Below, piece by piece: positions 49,613 to 60,182 of a stretch of 64,000 nt of DNA (position 1 is its first letter; each line of letters begins with the position of its first letter). The position numbers and the translations under genes are program-made. The DNA comes from Paraphysomonas bandaiensis (lineage: Eukaryota > Chrysophyceae): positions 1 through 64,000 of the forward strand of contig CBFFRP010000421.1 in assembly GCA_965644295.1 (NCBI GenBank), read 5' to 3'. Below the pieces are notes generated by a model that saw nothing but the letters and a program-made list of their open reading frames with translations, did no database searches and had not been told where the DNA came from.

Positions 49613-50144
49613 TAGCACATGCTAATCAGGGCTGCGTAACAATTAATTAATTGTTAATTATAGGAATTGCAATAATTGATATTGGGACATCAAGTACTAA
49701 TTTCAATTTTAATTGGTCAAAACTTGAGACTGCATATGTGTAGTATGGAGTATGGATGTATAGATCATAGATCAGTACTGTCACACAATTATCATTAATA
49801 ATGATAAAGTGACTGTGAACAGTGCACACGTGCACACACATCAATATTCTTCTATGATAGCATCGATTAGTAGCTATACAGCTTAAGGTGCTATCCTTAT
49901 AATTAAACCAGCCAATAAATTGCAATTAATTGGCAACATTTACGAATAATAATTGCAGTTGTTATTTTTTACTTGCAGTTATAATAATTGCAAGCCTGGT
50001 ATAGATATACAGGTAGAATAATCTGTTGTCTCGACTTCACAGAGATCTATGTTACTGTTACTTGCTATTGTAACTGCACTAACTTCACCGCACAAACATC
50101 TCTACTTGAACTAATTTTCTATCTTGCGATTATAATACAATATT
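49613..50144. other. Intergenic with additional hAT-like ends
   Basis: CAGGGCTGCGTAACAATTAA begins at 49627, and a possible opposing end GCAAGCCTG is at 49991-49999. The flanking 8-mers do not match, so I do not call an element. No gene is supported. Confidence 0.45.
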
Positions 50145-51093
50145 CTACGATGCTACCATGGAGTTATCTTTATGTTCACTAGATACTACAGTGTCAACAG
50201 GTACATCGTGAGCAGGGGCTGCGGGAAGTACAGGAGTGGTGGGAACCTCGGGCATACTGATATCAGTATTCTGAGAATTCTGTTCAGGCGTGCGTTCTCT
50301 CTCACTTTCCGCATTCTCCCTCGCCATTATCATCTGCAATACAAAGTGTGAGCCAAGTGAGCGTGAAGTCTTATGTATATGAAATATACCTCGAGCTCTG
50401 CCTCTAACTCACTCTCGTCCGCTAAAGTGAACTCTCCAGCAACTAGGGTACTGATTTCATTCTCAATCTGTCAAGTGTAGGTGATATAATATAGCAGTCG
50501 TCTTTATCATTTTTTTACCTCCCTCGCTTCTCTAGTTTCTTCCATCAGTCGCTCAACATCTTCGACTGACATCTCCTCATGAAGCTTTTTTAGGGCATCG
50601 GTGCCAGCCTTCAGAGCGCGCAGAGCCTCTATATTATGAGACTCCCATTCAATTTCTTCTATCTGTGAACAAATATTCAACATCGGAGACATTTTATTTC
50701 AACTGCATGATACCATCGACATGACATTCAGGAGTTTCGCATCAATCGAGTCCGCCTCTTTTATCTTATGCTTACGTAATTTCAGTGCAAGCAGAGCTCG
50801 ATCCTGTGATCCCATACTGTTAATATCAACATAAACCAGCAGCAGTCATGTGTACCTTTTTACCAGAAGCTAACAGCTCTTTAGCCTGATTCTGTAATCT
50901 CTCTGACTCTGTACCTAACTACAGTCATCATAAGTAGAGAGATGTTACCCCTTATTATAAACTGTACCCTCTTTTGGTATTTAAAGAGTTTGTCTCGAAC
51001 TATCTTTAAGTCGAGTATAGCACGATCTTTCTCAGATATGGAACTCTGCGCTTGTTTTGGAGGTGATTTAAGTGATTTAAATATATTTCCCAT
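50145..51093 (-). CDS. CHMP6: CHMP6/VPS20, ESCRT-III subunit
   Basis: Exons in transcription order: 51093-50968, 50918-50856, 50803-50714, 50662-50519, 50467-50390, 50333-50145; all phase 0, about 229 residues (human CHMP6 is about 200). CHMP6/VPS20 links ESCRT-II to ESCRT-III polymer formation on endosomes. The N-terminal MGN is the N-myristoylation signal typical of this subunit. The Snf7-type core shows EKDRAILDLKIVRDKLFKYQ, KELLASGKKDRALLALKLR and the CHMP6-like MSVEDVERLMEETREA. The C terminus is acidic, then Pro/Val-rich with PEVPTTPVLP, similar to the MIM2-type PEVP region of CHMP6. It is divergent with TTC12 (start at 51748), and a short CATA array lies between. Confidence 0.93.
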
Positions 51094-51199
51094 TGTAAGG
51101 AATTGATTGATAGTATAGTATGTTGAATGGTTGTTATATATGGATTATATAGAGAGGCATGCCTGTTAAAGTGTTAGTACAAGCAGGAGGTGTACACTA

Positions 51200-51252
51200 T
51201 ACATACATACATACATACATACATACATACATACATACATACATACATACAC
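51200..51252 (+). repeat. Short (ATAC)n array
   Basis: About 12-13 ATAC units lie 107 bp upstream of the CHMP6 start, in the divergent CHMP6/TTC12 region. The rest of that region (to 51747) has TATATA tracts and palindromic CTACACTGTAGTA-like sequence but no supported gene. Confidence 0.9.
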
Positions 51253-51747
51253 ACTATTCCTATTAGTATACTACACTGTAGTACTATATACTACTCACTG
51301 TACTTTATACAGTTTGCAATATATATATATGCTGTACAGTACCGTAGAGTGATGTGTCCGAATGTGCGGTGCGTTCAAGTAGAATGCTGGACTCTGCACA
51401 GATTACGTATATCACAGATGCACTATACAGTCCTATGATACGGAATACAGTGGTATACTCGTCTTCAAGATTCGGAAAGATCCCGTTTATCCCAATATTC
51501 TCCTGTAGTCTAACACTCTCACCTACATTCCAGCCGTTTCTCCATCTAGTGTACCGGAGTACAGACAAGATGTGTCCAGCTGCACAATATATACAGTATC
51601 TAATGTATGTATATGTACTTATATATATATATATATGTACACACAGCAGTACAGTACAGCGCAGTACCATGCAGTCATTCTGGAAACCCATCAAACTAAG
51701 TAACAATCAGCCCACAATCAGTGCAGCTGTTAATTAAACATCAAACA

Positions 51748-54637
51748 ATGAACGTTGACAATATTCTGAATATTGAGGTATTGCTATTTATACAGTGGTA
51801 ACATACACTCATGATTATCTGTATAGAAAAGGACTGGTATCAGTAACAGTGATATCGATGACTTTGTTAGTAAAGCAAGTGCTGTTGAAGAGGCTGTGAA
51901 AGCTTTACGTGAAGGAAAAGTAGCCCCTGAAGATGTTAAAGTTGAAGGAATAGAAACTGAAGAAGAAAAAAAAGAAAAAGAAGTAAATTATATATAAATA
52001 TATATGTATATATATTCACATATTTAACAGTTGAAGAGACTCAAAAGAAGAGAAGAATTAAAGAGAGAAGAAGAAGCATTGCGTCTTAAAAGAAAACAGG
52101 AAGAAAAGGAGAGATGGTGGGCTGGTGCAGAGATGTATGCTGCTCGTAAAGATGATGAAGAGAATGCTGATGATGAGACGGATGAAGGAACAGTACATTC
52201 GAGAAGTATGGCACGATATTCCGCAGATTATTCGCGATGGGAGCAGTGGACTCCCAATGATCCGGCTACTCTCCAGGAGGTGTGTTTGTGTATGCTCTCT
52301 GAAACTCTCTTGTCCTTGTTAACGCATTTATGTTGTTTCGAGTAGAGGCAAGAAGAGGAGGCAGCTGCTGATGAAGCTCGTAATAAAGAGTTCGAGAACA
52401 GTAATCCGGAATTCTGTAAACAGTTTCTAGAAGATATGGAAGCTCGTAAGAAGGCTTCAGAGAAAAAGCTGCAAAGCGCTAACGCCTTGAAACTCAAAGG
52501 GAACAAGTACTTCAAGGCGAAAAAGTACACTGAAGCCCTCACACACTACATGGACGCCCTCAAGCAAGCGCCTTACGACGGTGTGGCCGTGCTTACTAAT
52601 ATCGCCCAGGCCAATATTAAGCTCCAGAATTATGAAGATGCTGTAGAATTTCTTAACCGTGCGCTGTACCTTCAACCGGATAATGTCAAGGTAATTTTTT
52701 CGGTTTGCTGCCATTGCATTAGTAAGTTGTGTCTGCAGGCATTGTCCCGCAAAGCTTTCGTGCTTGGGGAACTGGTAGGCGGGGAAGAAAACATTCAAGA
52801 AGCTCTGCGGTGCGCTGAGAGGGCCCATAAAGTTGATCCGTCTTGTGGTGAAGTGGAAGCACAGTTCAAGGACCTGACGATTGCCTTAGGTGACATCAAG
52901 AGTGAGAAGGAAGTGAGGGCATTGGCGGATGCACCCGAAAGAAAGAAGGTGGCAGATATACACAACACTTTGATTCAAGGTGAGGGGGATGATAAGGCTA
53001 TGGCTGGAGCTCTACAACAACTAGCAGAGGTGGCGACTCTTTCTTCCACAGGAGCAGCACCTGGCCTAGCAGTGATTGATACTCTACAACTACTGCTTCA
53101 GAGAGACGATCAAAACGAAAAGGTAAATGAAGGACTTGACAAGGCCGTTTTAGATAGTGCGATGGATGTGCTACGGGAGGATAGAGCTGCTAGAGTATAT
53201 CTGCGCACAAGCGGAACTCTTGCTGTACTTGTGGAAAAGATAAAGTCTCTCCTTACTTTGAATGATACCACTGGTGAAGAAGCTAAAAGTCATCTGTCAT
53301 TGGGCTCGTTGCTGCAGATGTTGGCCACAGCTGTGAGCGGAGAGAGGCCGTCTAAGATAGTGGTTATGGATGATCCTGTCGTACTTTCTTCCGTGAAATC
53401 CCTTTTGGGGATGGAGTCTACGCCGGTTGACACCTTATATGGATGCATAAGTCTAATCGCCTCTGGCATTGAGGACACTTTCTTGAAGATGAGATCACTA
53501 CTACTGAAGGACAAGTCGCTGTTATTAAACCTAGGCGCTGCCTACTGTCACCTAAACGATATATTGACTTCCAGACGATCAGTCCATTCAAAAACACCTG
53601 AAGCCGTCAAGGCTTGTTGTGCAGTGATTAGAGATTTGTGTTTCTCGCAAGAGGGAAAGCAGCAGATGTCGTCCGTGTCTTCGCCCATTGTTTCTATTCT
53701 TGGATCCTCTCTCATCTCACATGTTAAGAAGCCCATGGCTCAGAGCACCGAACTTCTTGAAATAACTTTGGAGACATTGCTGGGATGTTCTCAGAGTGAA
53801 GTGCTCAGAGGTGCTTTCGCGGACCACCTCGTAACCACAGGAGATTCTGAGCTGACTACTGTTCATGCAATACTCCGCCTGACTATCAAGCACAAATGGT
53901 CGATTCCAAATGGACTTGCAGTTCTTATGAACGTTACTATTCAGGATGCGCCAGAAATGCGCCGACTGGTATATGACGCTGGCGGGATGGATGTCGTCAT
54001 GAATGTACTGCAAGCTCATGACGGTGCTGATGTTAGCGAGTATTCACGGGTTCGCGCTGCTGGTTTATTGTCTCGCATGACTGGGATAGACGAGGTGCAA
54101 GGTGTACTGAGATCCGCATCAACGTATCGTATGTTGTGTAACAGGCTCTGTAAAAACTGTGAGTTGACAGGCGACAAGGTAGAGAAATGGGTCATTGACG
54201 AACGAGCTCAGTTAGTTCGTGTTCTAGCTTCTGTTACCAATCCTCCCAAGGAATGTATTCGCGAGGGGGCGAATGCTGGGATCGTCCGGTCGCTTTTGAG
54301 CTGTCTCCCAATGCCAAGGAAGGAACTTCACCAAGTCACGCCTACATCTGTTATTCTTCCTCCTTCTGAGACGATTCAACCGGTACTACTGGGAAACATT
54401 GCACGGTGTCTGATGCCATATGCAGATGACACAGAACAAGCGGTAGAGTTGTATACAAATCAGAAGAATTATGGTGTAGAGAAGCTGATATGTATGATGG
54501 CTACATGTACAGATATGCGAGTGCGTAAGAACATAGCGATATTACTGGCAAAAGGGTGTAGAAACCCTTCTACTAGACAGCGTGTTGAGCATTTAAGAGG
54601 GCTACAGATGCTAGTTGAACTCCAGAAGCAACTGTAA
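51748..54637 (+). CDS. TTC12: TTC12-like TPR and armadillo protein
   Basis: Exons 51748-51777, 51827-51982, 52031-52279, 52346-52690 and 52739-54637 join to about 892 residues. TTC12 is a cytoplasmic dynein-arm assembly factor for motile cilia, so it hints at a flagellated stage. The N terminus is a charged coiled coil (KRREELKREEEALRLKRKQ). A three-TPR block follows: ALKLKGNKYFKAKKYTEALT, NIAQANIKLQNYEDAVEFL and ALSRKAFVLGEL. The remainder is ARM/HEAT-like helical repeats, ending in a segment close to the TTC12 C terminus (RKNIAILLAKGC, then RVEHLRGLQMLVEL). UNC45 and SPAG1 share parts of this layout. The start is the first ATG in a 10-codon exon, which I consider likely but not certain. Confidence 0.8.
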
Positions 54638-55892
54638 ATAATTTAGTATGCGGTAAATGTTGTTTACCGTTATATTCAACTTTATATTTGAAGCGATTAC
54701 GTATTCGAATTTGCTCTATAGTGTTTGAAAATTGACCATACCTATTCATATGATGTGTCTTCCGCTCTAAATCATATGTCGATCTCTCTCTAGTAAACTC
54801 AAGCAGTGATTTATTAAATAATAGCATGAGATAATTTAGACGCAGTGTGTTTTGTTATTCTTCTACACATTATATTCCAGAATCCAGAACTATGCAATCA
54901 TTCTACAAAAAGAAGACAAGCACATATCTGTAACTGCTGTTGCTTTATTGAAATGCAACCAACCCCTACATTCATATTAATAGCTTCAGTAAAAGCATAG
55001 CGAGGACCTTTGAGTGCACAGCTTTAATGCATATGGCTCCATTTTAATTAATCCATAAAATAATTCCATTTTATAAATTATTAAATTATTCCATGTTATA
55101 TATTATTAAATTATTCCATTTTATTGTTTCTATATTATGGATTATGGTAGAACGTCCACAAGCCCGAGCGCAGTGCGACCAGGGAAGAGAATCTTTAGAT
55201 CCGGAGGGAGCCTGGCTTCTATGGTTTTTCATTTTAATTTATCTATAAAATCTATATCTTTTTTAAATAAATCCCTAAATAATTTTTTTTATTAATTTGA
55301 TAATTTGGCATTGGCATTTTAAATAAAACTATAAGAACTAAAAATACAATTAGAGATTAAAGAAATCATACAATATAATGTCATGCCAAAAATGCCATTT
55401 ACTTCATCACTACCAATAGCAGTAGCGTGTATATATTCCATCGCTACACTATGTGCGCATACTATAAACCTACTAGCTGCTGCACCAACACTATCAATAC
55501 GAATCATCTCTTCAAATACTATTGCAATCTGAAATGGTTTAAAGAATAATTTTTCACTTTTAATTTATTTAAATTTAAAACGCAATTAAAAACACTTAAA
55601 GATAATTTGATATATTATTATAAACGACTAGAATTTAATGAACTCAGGCATGATTGACGAGACTGACTATCGCGATTTGGTCGACATTCTACCATTATGA
55701 ATAAATCAATATACATACTACTACATTATATATGTACTATATTGCCGCATTTTTATTGCGAAATTCATAGTTTCTAGCGAGTACATTGTTACGCACTTAA
55801 TTAGTAATTAGTACTACTAGAGTAGGGCGTATAAGTAGTTAGATATGTAACCACGTGTAACATGTTACATGTTGTTATAAGAGGTTATATTG
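54638..55892. other. AT-rich intergenic with small tandem repeat
   Basis: A degenerate ~25-bp tandem (TTATTAAATTATTCCATTTT type, about 3 units) spans 55061-55124. On the minus strand 55319-55545 there is an open stretch after a TTTCAG acceptor, discussed as a finding. No complete gene is supported. Confidence 0.5.
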
Positions 55893-56754
55893 TTATCCCC
55901 ATTTTGTCTTAAAAAATGCTTTTTTTGACCTGATTTGGGCTCAACAGGGCGCTCATATCACCACCGGGCAAATATAGACATTCAACTTCAATGTTCGGTT
56001 CAACAGAAGCTCACTTCTATCTTCATTATATGATAATGACAGTCGTATGTATGTGATTTCATTATAGTACACTATTATAGAGAAACCACAATCATGAGCG
56101 AAACACCAAGAGCAGATCATCTAACTCCAAGTTATATTCCATCCTTCGACTGCTGTATAAGATCACAACGATGTCAGTGCAAGTGATCTGTCTTCATATC
56201 CAGGACTTCAAAACAACTTCAAGAACATTACAGGAGAGTTTAAGTACCATATCTGATGCTATATAGGTGGTTAGGAGCAGTGGCACCCAGTTCTTTCAGG
56301 GTTTGAGCCATATCGTGCTTCTCAGGATATTGTGTGTTTCGTATCATACACACATCATTCGATCAGGTGCACTTGCAGAGGTAAAGCCTGCTGTATATAA
56401 GTGTGATGATGATGCTAATTAAGGAAATAAGAAGCCTCTCTCTCACCTTCAACTGTTTACATTTATCATCACACTTACAGTATACATATCATTGATTTGA
56501 AACTATATGAGTTCTCATTTGTGTTATTAATGTTAATCAAGGAACATCTATTTCTTTATACAGCAAGCATGCTACAAATAGCTATACAATCTAATATTAA
56601 CTTTTCAACGTCATGAGGATAAGCTACAATTTAGCGTAGGGATAAGGAGTATCGTCCCTTGTCTAAATTTTAAAACTCGGACTTTTCGCCCTCGTTTCAA
56701 AATTTTGAGCGCGGGACGATATAGCCTCCTTATTGCACATGGTTAAATATAACT
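55893..56754 (+). repeat. Dispersed ~862-bp repeat, copy 1
   Basis: It is near-identical over its whole length to 62404-63266. Copy 1 is flanked by ATATTG on both sides (55887-55892 and 56755-56760), consistent with a 6-bp target duplication. It has no TG..CA ends and no terminal inverted repeats. Internal features are a 30-codon ORF (56094-56186), a TATATAAG box, a 13-bp inverted repeat (56398-56410 with 56465-56477) and a long 3' hairpin (56642-56733). The class of element is unknown. Confidence 0.85.
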
Positions 56755-56760
56755 ATATTG

Positions 56761-57146
56761 ATTTGTAGATTGGTAGTACTAACGACAATTAATGCAAGGA
56801 GAAATGTTTATCACAATTTAAAATACTGAGAGTATTTAAAACACACACAACACGACGACGAAATATTTATTAATGATGCTGTCCCATTTTGAGTGCGTGG
56901 CCATAGTGTAGGCTCGCTTGTACACCATATATAACACCGAGAGTTTGCGCTGATTCTACCGCCCGCCTACCCATGTACCAACGTAGCTGATTTATTTGAG
57001 TATATTAACAAAGTATCAAATATAGACACTTTTACATGTAGACAACAGTCGGAAATGAAAACGCTGCGAGGTCTAACACTAATACAAGGAATTTCGGACC
57101 ACACGCCCATTCAACGAAATTCGTGGACTATTATATTCACACAGTG
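56761..57146. other. Intergenic, no gene recognised
   Basis: AT-rich 3' flank of the ASTE1-like gene. I see nothing beyond the end of the repeat. Confidence 0.45.
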
Positions 57147-59631
57147 TTATAAAATTCCAGTAACATCAAAATCCCAAAGCTCTAAAGACTTGCGACAAAC
57201 ATCAAAATTTGGAGACGTTTGCGAGTTGAAACCGGGAACATCTATACATGGATCGATGCGCTCAACAACATTCAAAAGAACTTCGTCCATGCTTTGGCAT
57301 GATTCGAAGCTCGAGCTACTGAATATTTCGTCAACTATCGTTCGAAATAACCATGGATTTAAAAAACTGTTCAACGTTTTCATGGAATCTGCCTCCACAT
57401 ATCCACTGTACACTTCGGCGGTGTGCAATACATATCCAATATGACAAATAACGACTTCTACTATTGACCACATAACACACATATCTATTCCGCATTCATC
57501 TACACTGTGATACCTTCTATTCTGGTATGAAGCATTGTTTGATATGAAGGGACAGTCTTTGTACACCAGCATACCGGCAAAGCCAGTTACAATTGCGCAG
57601 CATGCGCGAGAAAAAGGGCGAAAACTACACGAAGGATACACCAGAGATCCGATGTGACACAACACACTTAAAGAAATTTTCACAATTGAATATTCCATAC
57701 ATTGACTCTCACTTGAGGAAGCAATTGAGCATGGTTCGAGCATATATCTGCAGGCTTGAATAAATCGCGGTCTAGAACACTGCGGAAAATCATCATCCAA
57801 CTTCAGTTCCTTCGCCTCAAACTTCGGTACTGACACATGGGTCTCGACTGGTTCCCCGGTGGAGAATAAAACTTCACGTATGACTCCTTCTCTACAGTCG
57901 AAATATCCCAGCAACAAGGCGTACACGCGAGATCGGAGACTCCTCAGAGCGGCGTACACAGAACAAGATGGAGTTATATCAGAGTCTTCAAAGGAAATAT
58001 CAATAGCATTTTCACAAAGCGATACTCTAGGGAGGTAAATACGGTGACGAATTACCAGGCGCAAGTCCCATGGGAGGTTGTTATCTCCCATGCTGTTTGA
58101 TATTTTTTTCGGATAATGAGATACAAATTGAACTACCTCGGAATCATGCTGTGAATGCGACACAGAGTTGGAGTTGACAGTGTACATTGCTTCAGTAGAA
58201 CTCAAGTAAGTAGCCAAGCGTCGGCATTCAACAGCTGTATTACTGCAGCATGGACTCCACCGGGGGCCCTGATCATTTCTAACCCACTGACATAATCCCC
58301 GGCACCGACTGTTCGTCAAAGCATTCTGGATGGATTGTGTGCTAATATCCAGTAGACAAGAAATCACAGAGACGGATATGTCTGAAACGCCTGGCCATAG
58401 TCGGTAAACGTCCGTGAGAAGCCGATGTGCAGCCTGCATGATTTCAATTAAAACAATATACTACAGTTCACTACAACGCTCCACTGAGGTACGACGGAAA
58501 TTACCTTCAGTGTATCAGGTGATGTCATTACATAGTCATTGTCAGCACAGCTACTTGGCCCATACTGCTGCAACACACTAAGCGCAGCCTCAATGTCACA
58601 ATCGATGTGCGCATCTTCTTGACAAGATTCTACTCCACTGTCGGCTTCATCATATATATCGTCCTGGTAGTGGCACTCTTTTGTGTCAATTTCACACTTC
58701 CTTTTCTTCTTCTGTTTCTTTTTCTTCTTTCGTGCTGAAGACTTCTGCTGGCGAGCACCACTATTGTTAACATTTCTAGAATGCACCAAGAGTAATGCGT
58801 GAATTCTCTCAAGTATTGGTGCAGGCGTTGTGTCATGACCCAATAGTGCGGACAACAGCCACATATGCTGTAAGTTTACATATTAAGGTAACATCGGTTA
58901 TGCTACATACAATAGTAGTTACATAGCAGTACCTGAGGAAGAACTCCAGTTGATCGCGATAGTCTGACACGGTCGACAACATGTGCAGAAATTCCAGAAC
59001 AAGCAGAGTACTCCAATGTCCACAAAGGAATTAGCCCTACACCTATCTCTTCAGACCTACCTGAGCTTCTACTGTAATTATAGGCTAGTAAATCTGAATC
59101 ATTACTAAGTATTGCAACAGCCCCAACAGAATTTGCAACTGAAATAATATCTCTATCTGCTTCTCCATAGGCTCGAAGCAATGTATGTGTGTCGCTTTCA
59201 TTTCCACCACCTGGTTGGAAAGAAAGAATAGCCATTGAAATGCACTCAACACTGAGCAATGGAGGCGGAACAGAAGATGCATACGAATATGGTTTCGATT
59301 CCAGTGTTGATCGAAGAACATCACACTGATTCTGAAGACGAGAAAGCTTAACACTGAGTCTGTTAGAGTCAGTGGGCCCATCAAACACAAACACTAAACG
59401 GATCTTAAGTCCGTTACATATTTCAAGAAACTCATTCACTGCTCTATGAATAAGAGTGTAGTCAGATAAGATATAGGGGCATGGACCGAGATATCTACTA
59501 CATAACCAGTGAGTATATGCGTTCCCGTCCACTACTATCACTGCTACACTATCAGACGAGTCTCGTGTGAAAAAAGAGGACACTGAGGACATGTTATGCT
59601 TGATGAAGGTCATCAGACCTCGAATTCCCAT
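57147..59631 (-). CDS. ASTE1: Asteroid/ASTE1-like XPG-fold protein
   Basis: Exons in transcription order: 59631-58933, 58867-58505, 58433-57147, all phase 0; about 782 residues (human ASTE1 is about 680). ASTE1 is a FEN1/XPG-superfamily structure-specific nuclease linked to 53BP1-shieldin DNA-end processing. The N terminus starts MGIRGLMTFIKHN as in Asteroid proteins. Acidic residues of the XPG N and I regions are visible in VVDGNAYTHWL, VFVFDGPTD, GEADRDIISVAN and ILSNDSDLLAYN. The second exon has a lysine-rich run (RKKKKKQKKKRK), a likely nuclear localisation signal. The C-terminal half contains RSRVYALLLGYFDC and VIREVLFSTGEPV, resembling the conserved Asteroid middle region. It is head to head with the glycosyltransferase gene across a CATA array. 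Confidence 0.85.
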
Positions 59632-59823
59632 TGTGGTTACTTGTGGGTTGATATGATGAGAGAGAACGACACTGTGCCTCTATGAGTGCATGTCTAGATG
59701 GTGTAAGCAACACTGCGCTGTACACTGCTGTACATGGATGAGGATAGAAGTGATACATACACCCACACACAACACTCCTCGTTCATTGGCTAATGACACA
59801 TACACTTCGCCTACCTGCAGTAC

Positions 59824-60164
59824 CTATACATACATCCATGCGTACATACATACATACATACATACATACATACATACATACATACATACATACATACATA
59901 CATACATACATACATACATACATACATACATACATACATACATACATACATACATACATACATACATACATACATACATACATACATACATACATACATA
60001 CATACGTACATACATACATACATACATACATACATACATACATACATACATACATACATACATACATACATACATACATACATACATACATACATACATA
60101 CATACATACATACATACATACATACATACATACATACAGGTACATACAGGTACATACAGGTACA
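59824..60164 (+). repeat. (CATA)n array with CATACAGGTA tail
   Basis: This is a CATA repeat with a single variant (CATACG at about 60001), ending in three GGTACATACA-type decamers (60138-60164). It separates the divergent ASTE1-like (start 59631) and glycosyltransferase-like (start 60183) genes, with the tail about 20 bp from the plus-strand ATG. Confidence 0.97.
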
Positions 60165-60182
60165 GCAGGGTATCTTAAGGAT

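Noticed and set aside
49627-49999. Possible ~370-bp hAT element
   Set aside because: The ends are only weakly inverted and the flanking 8-mers (ATGCTAAT, GTATAGAT) do not match.
51305-51737. Overlapping 127-133 codon frames on both strands between CHMP6 and TTC12
   Set aside because: They lie in a divergent promoter region rich in TATA/TAC tracts, with no recognisable motif and no splice context.
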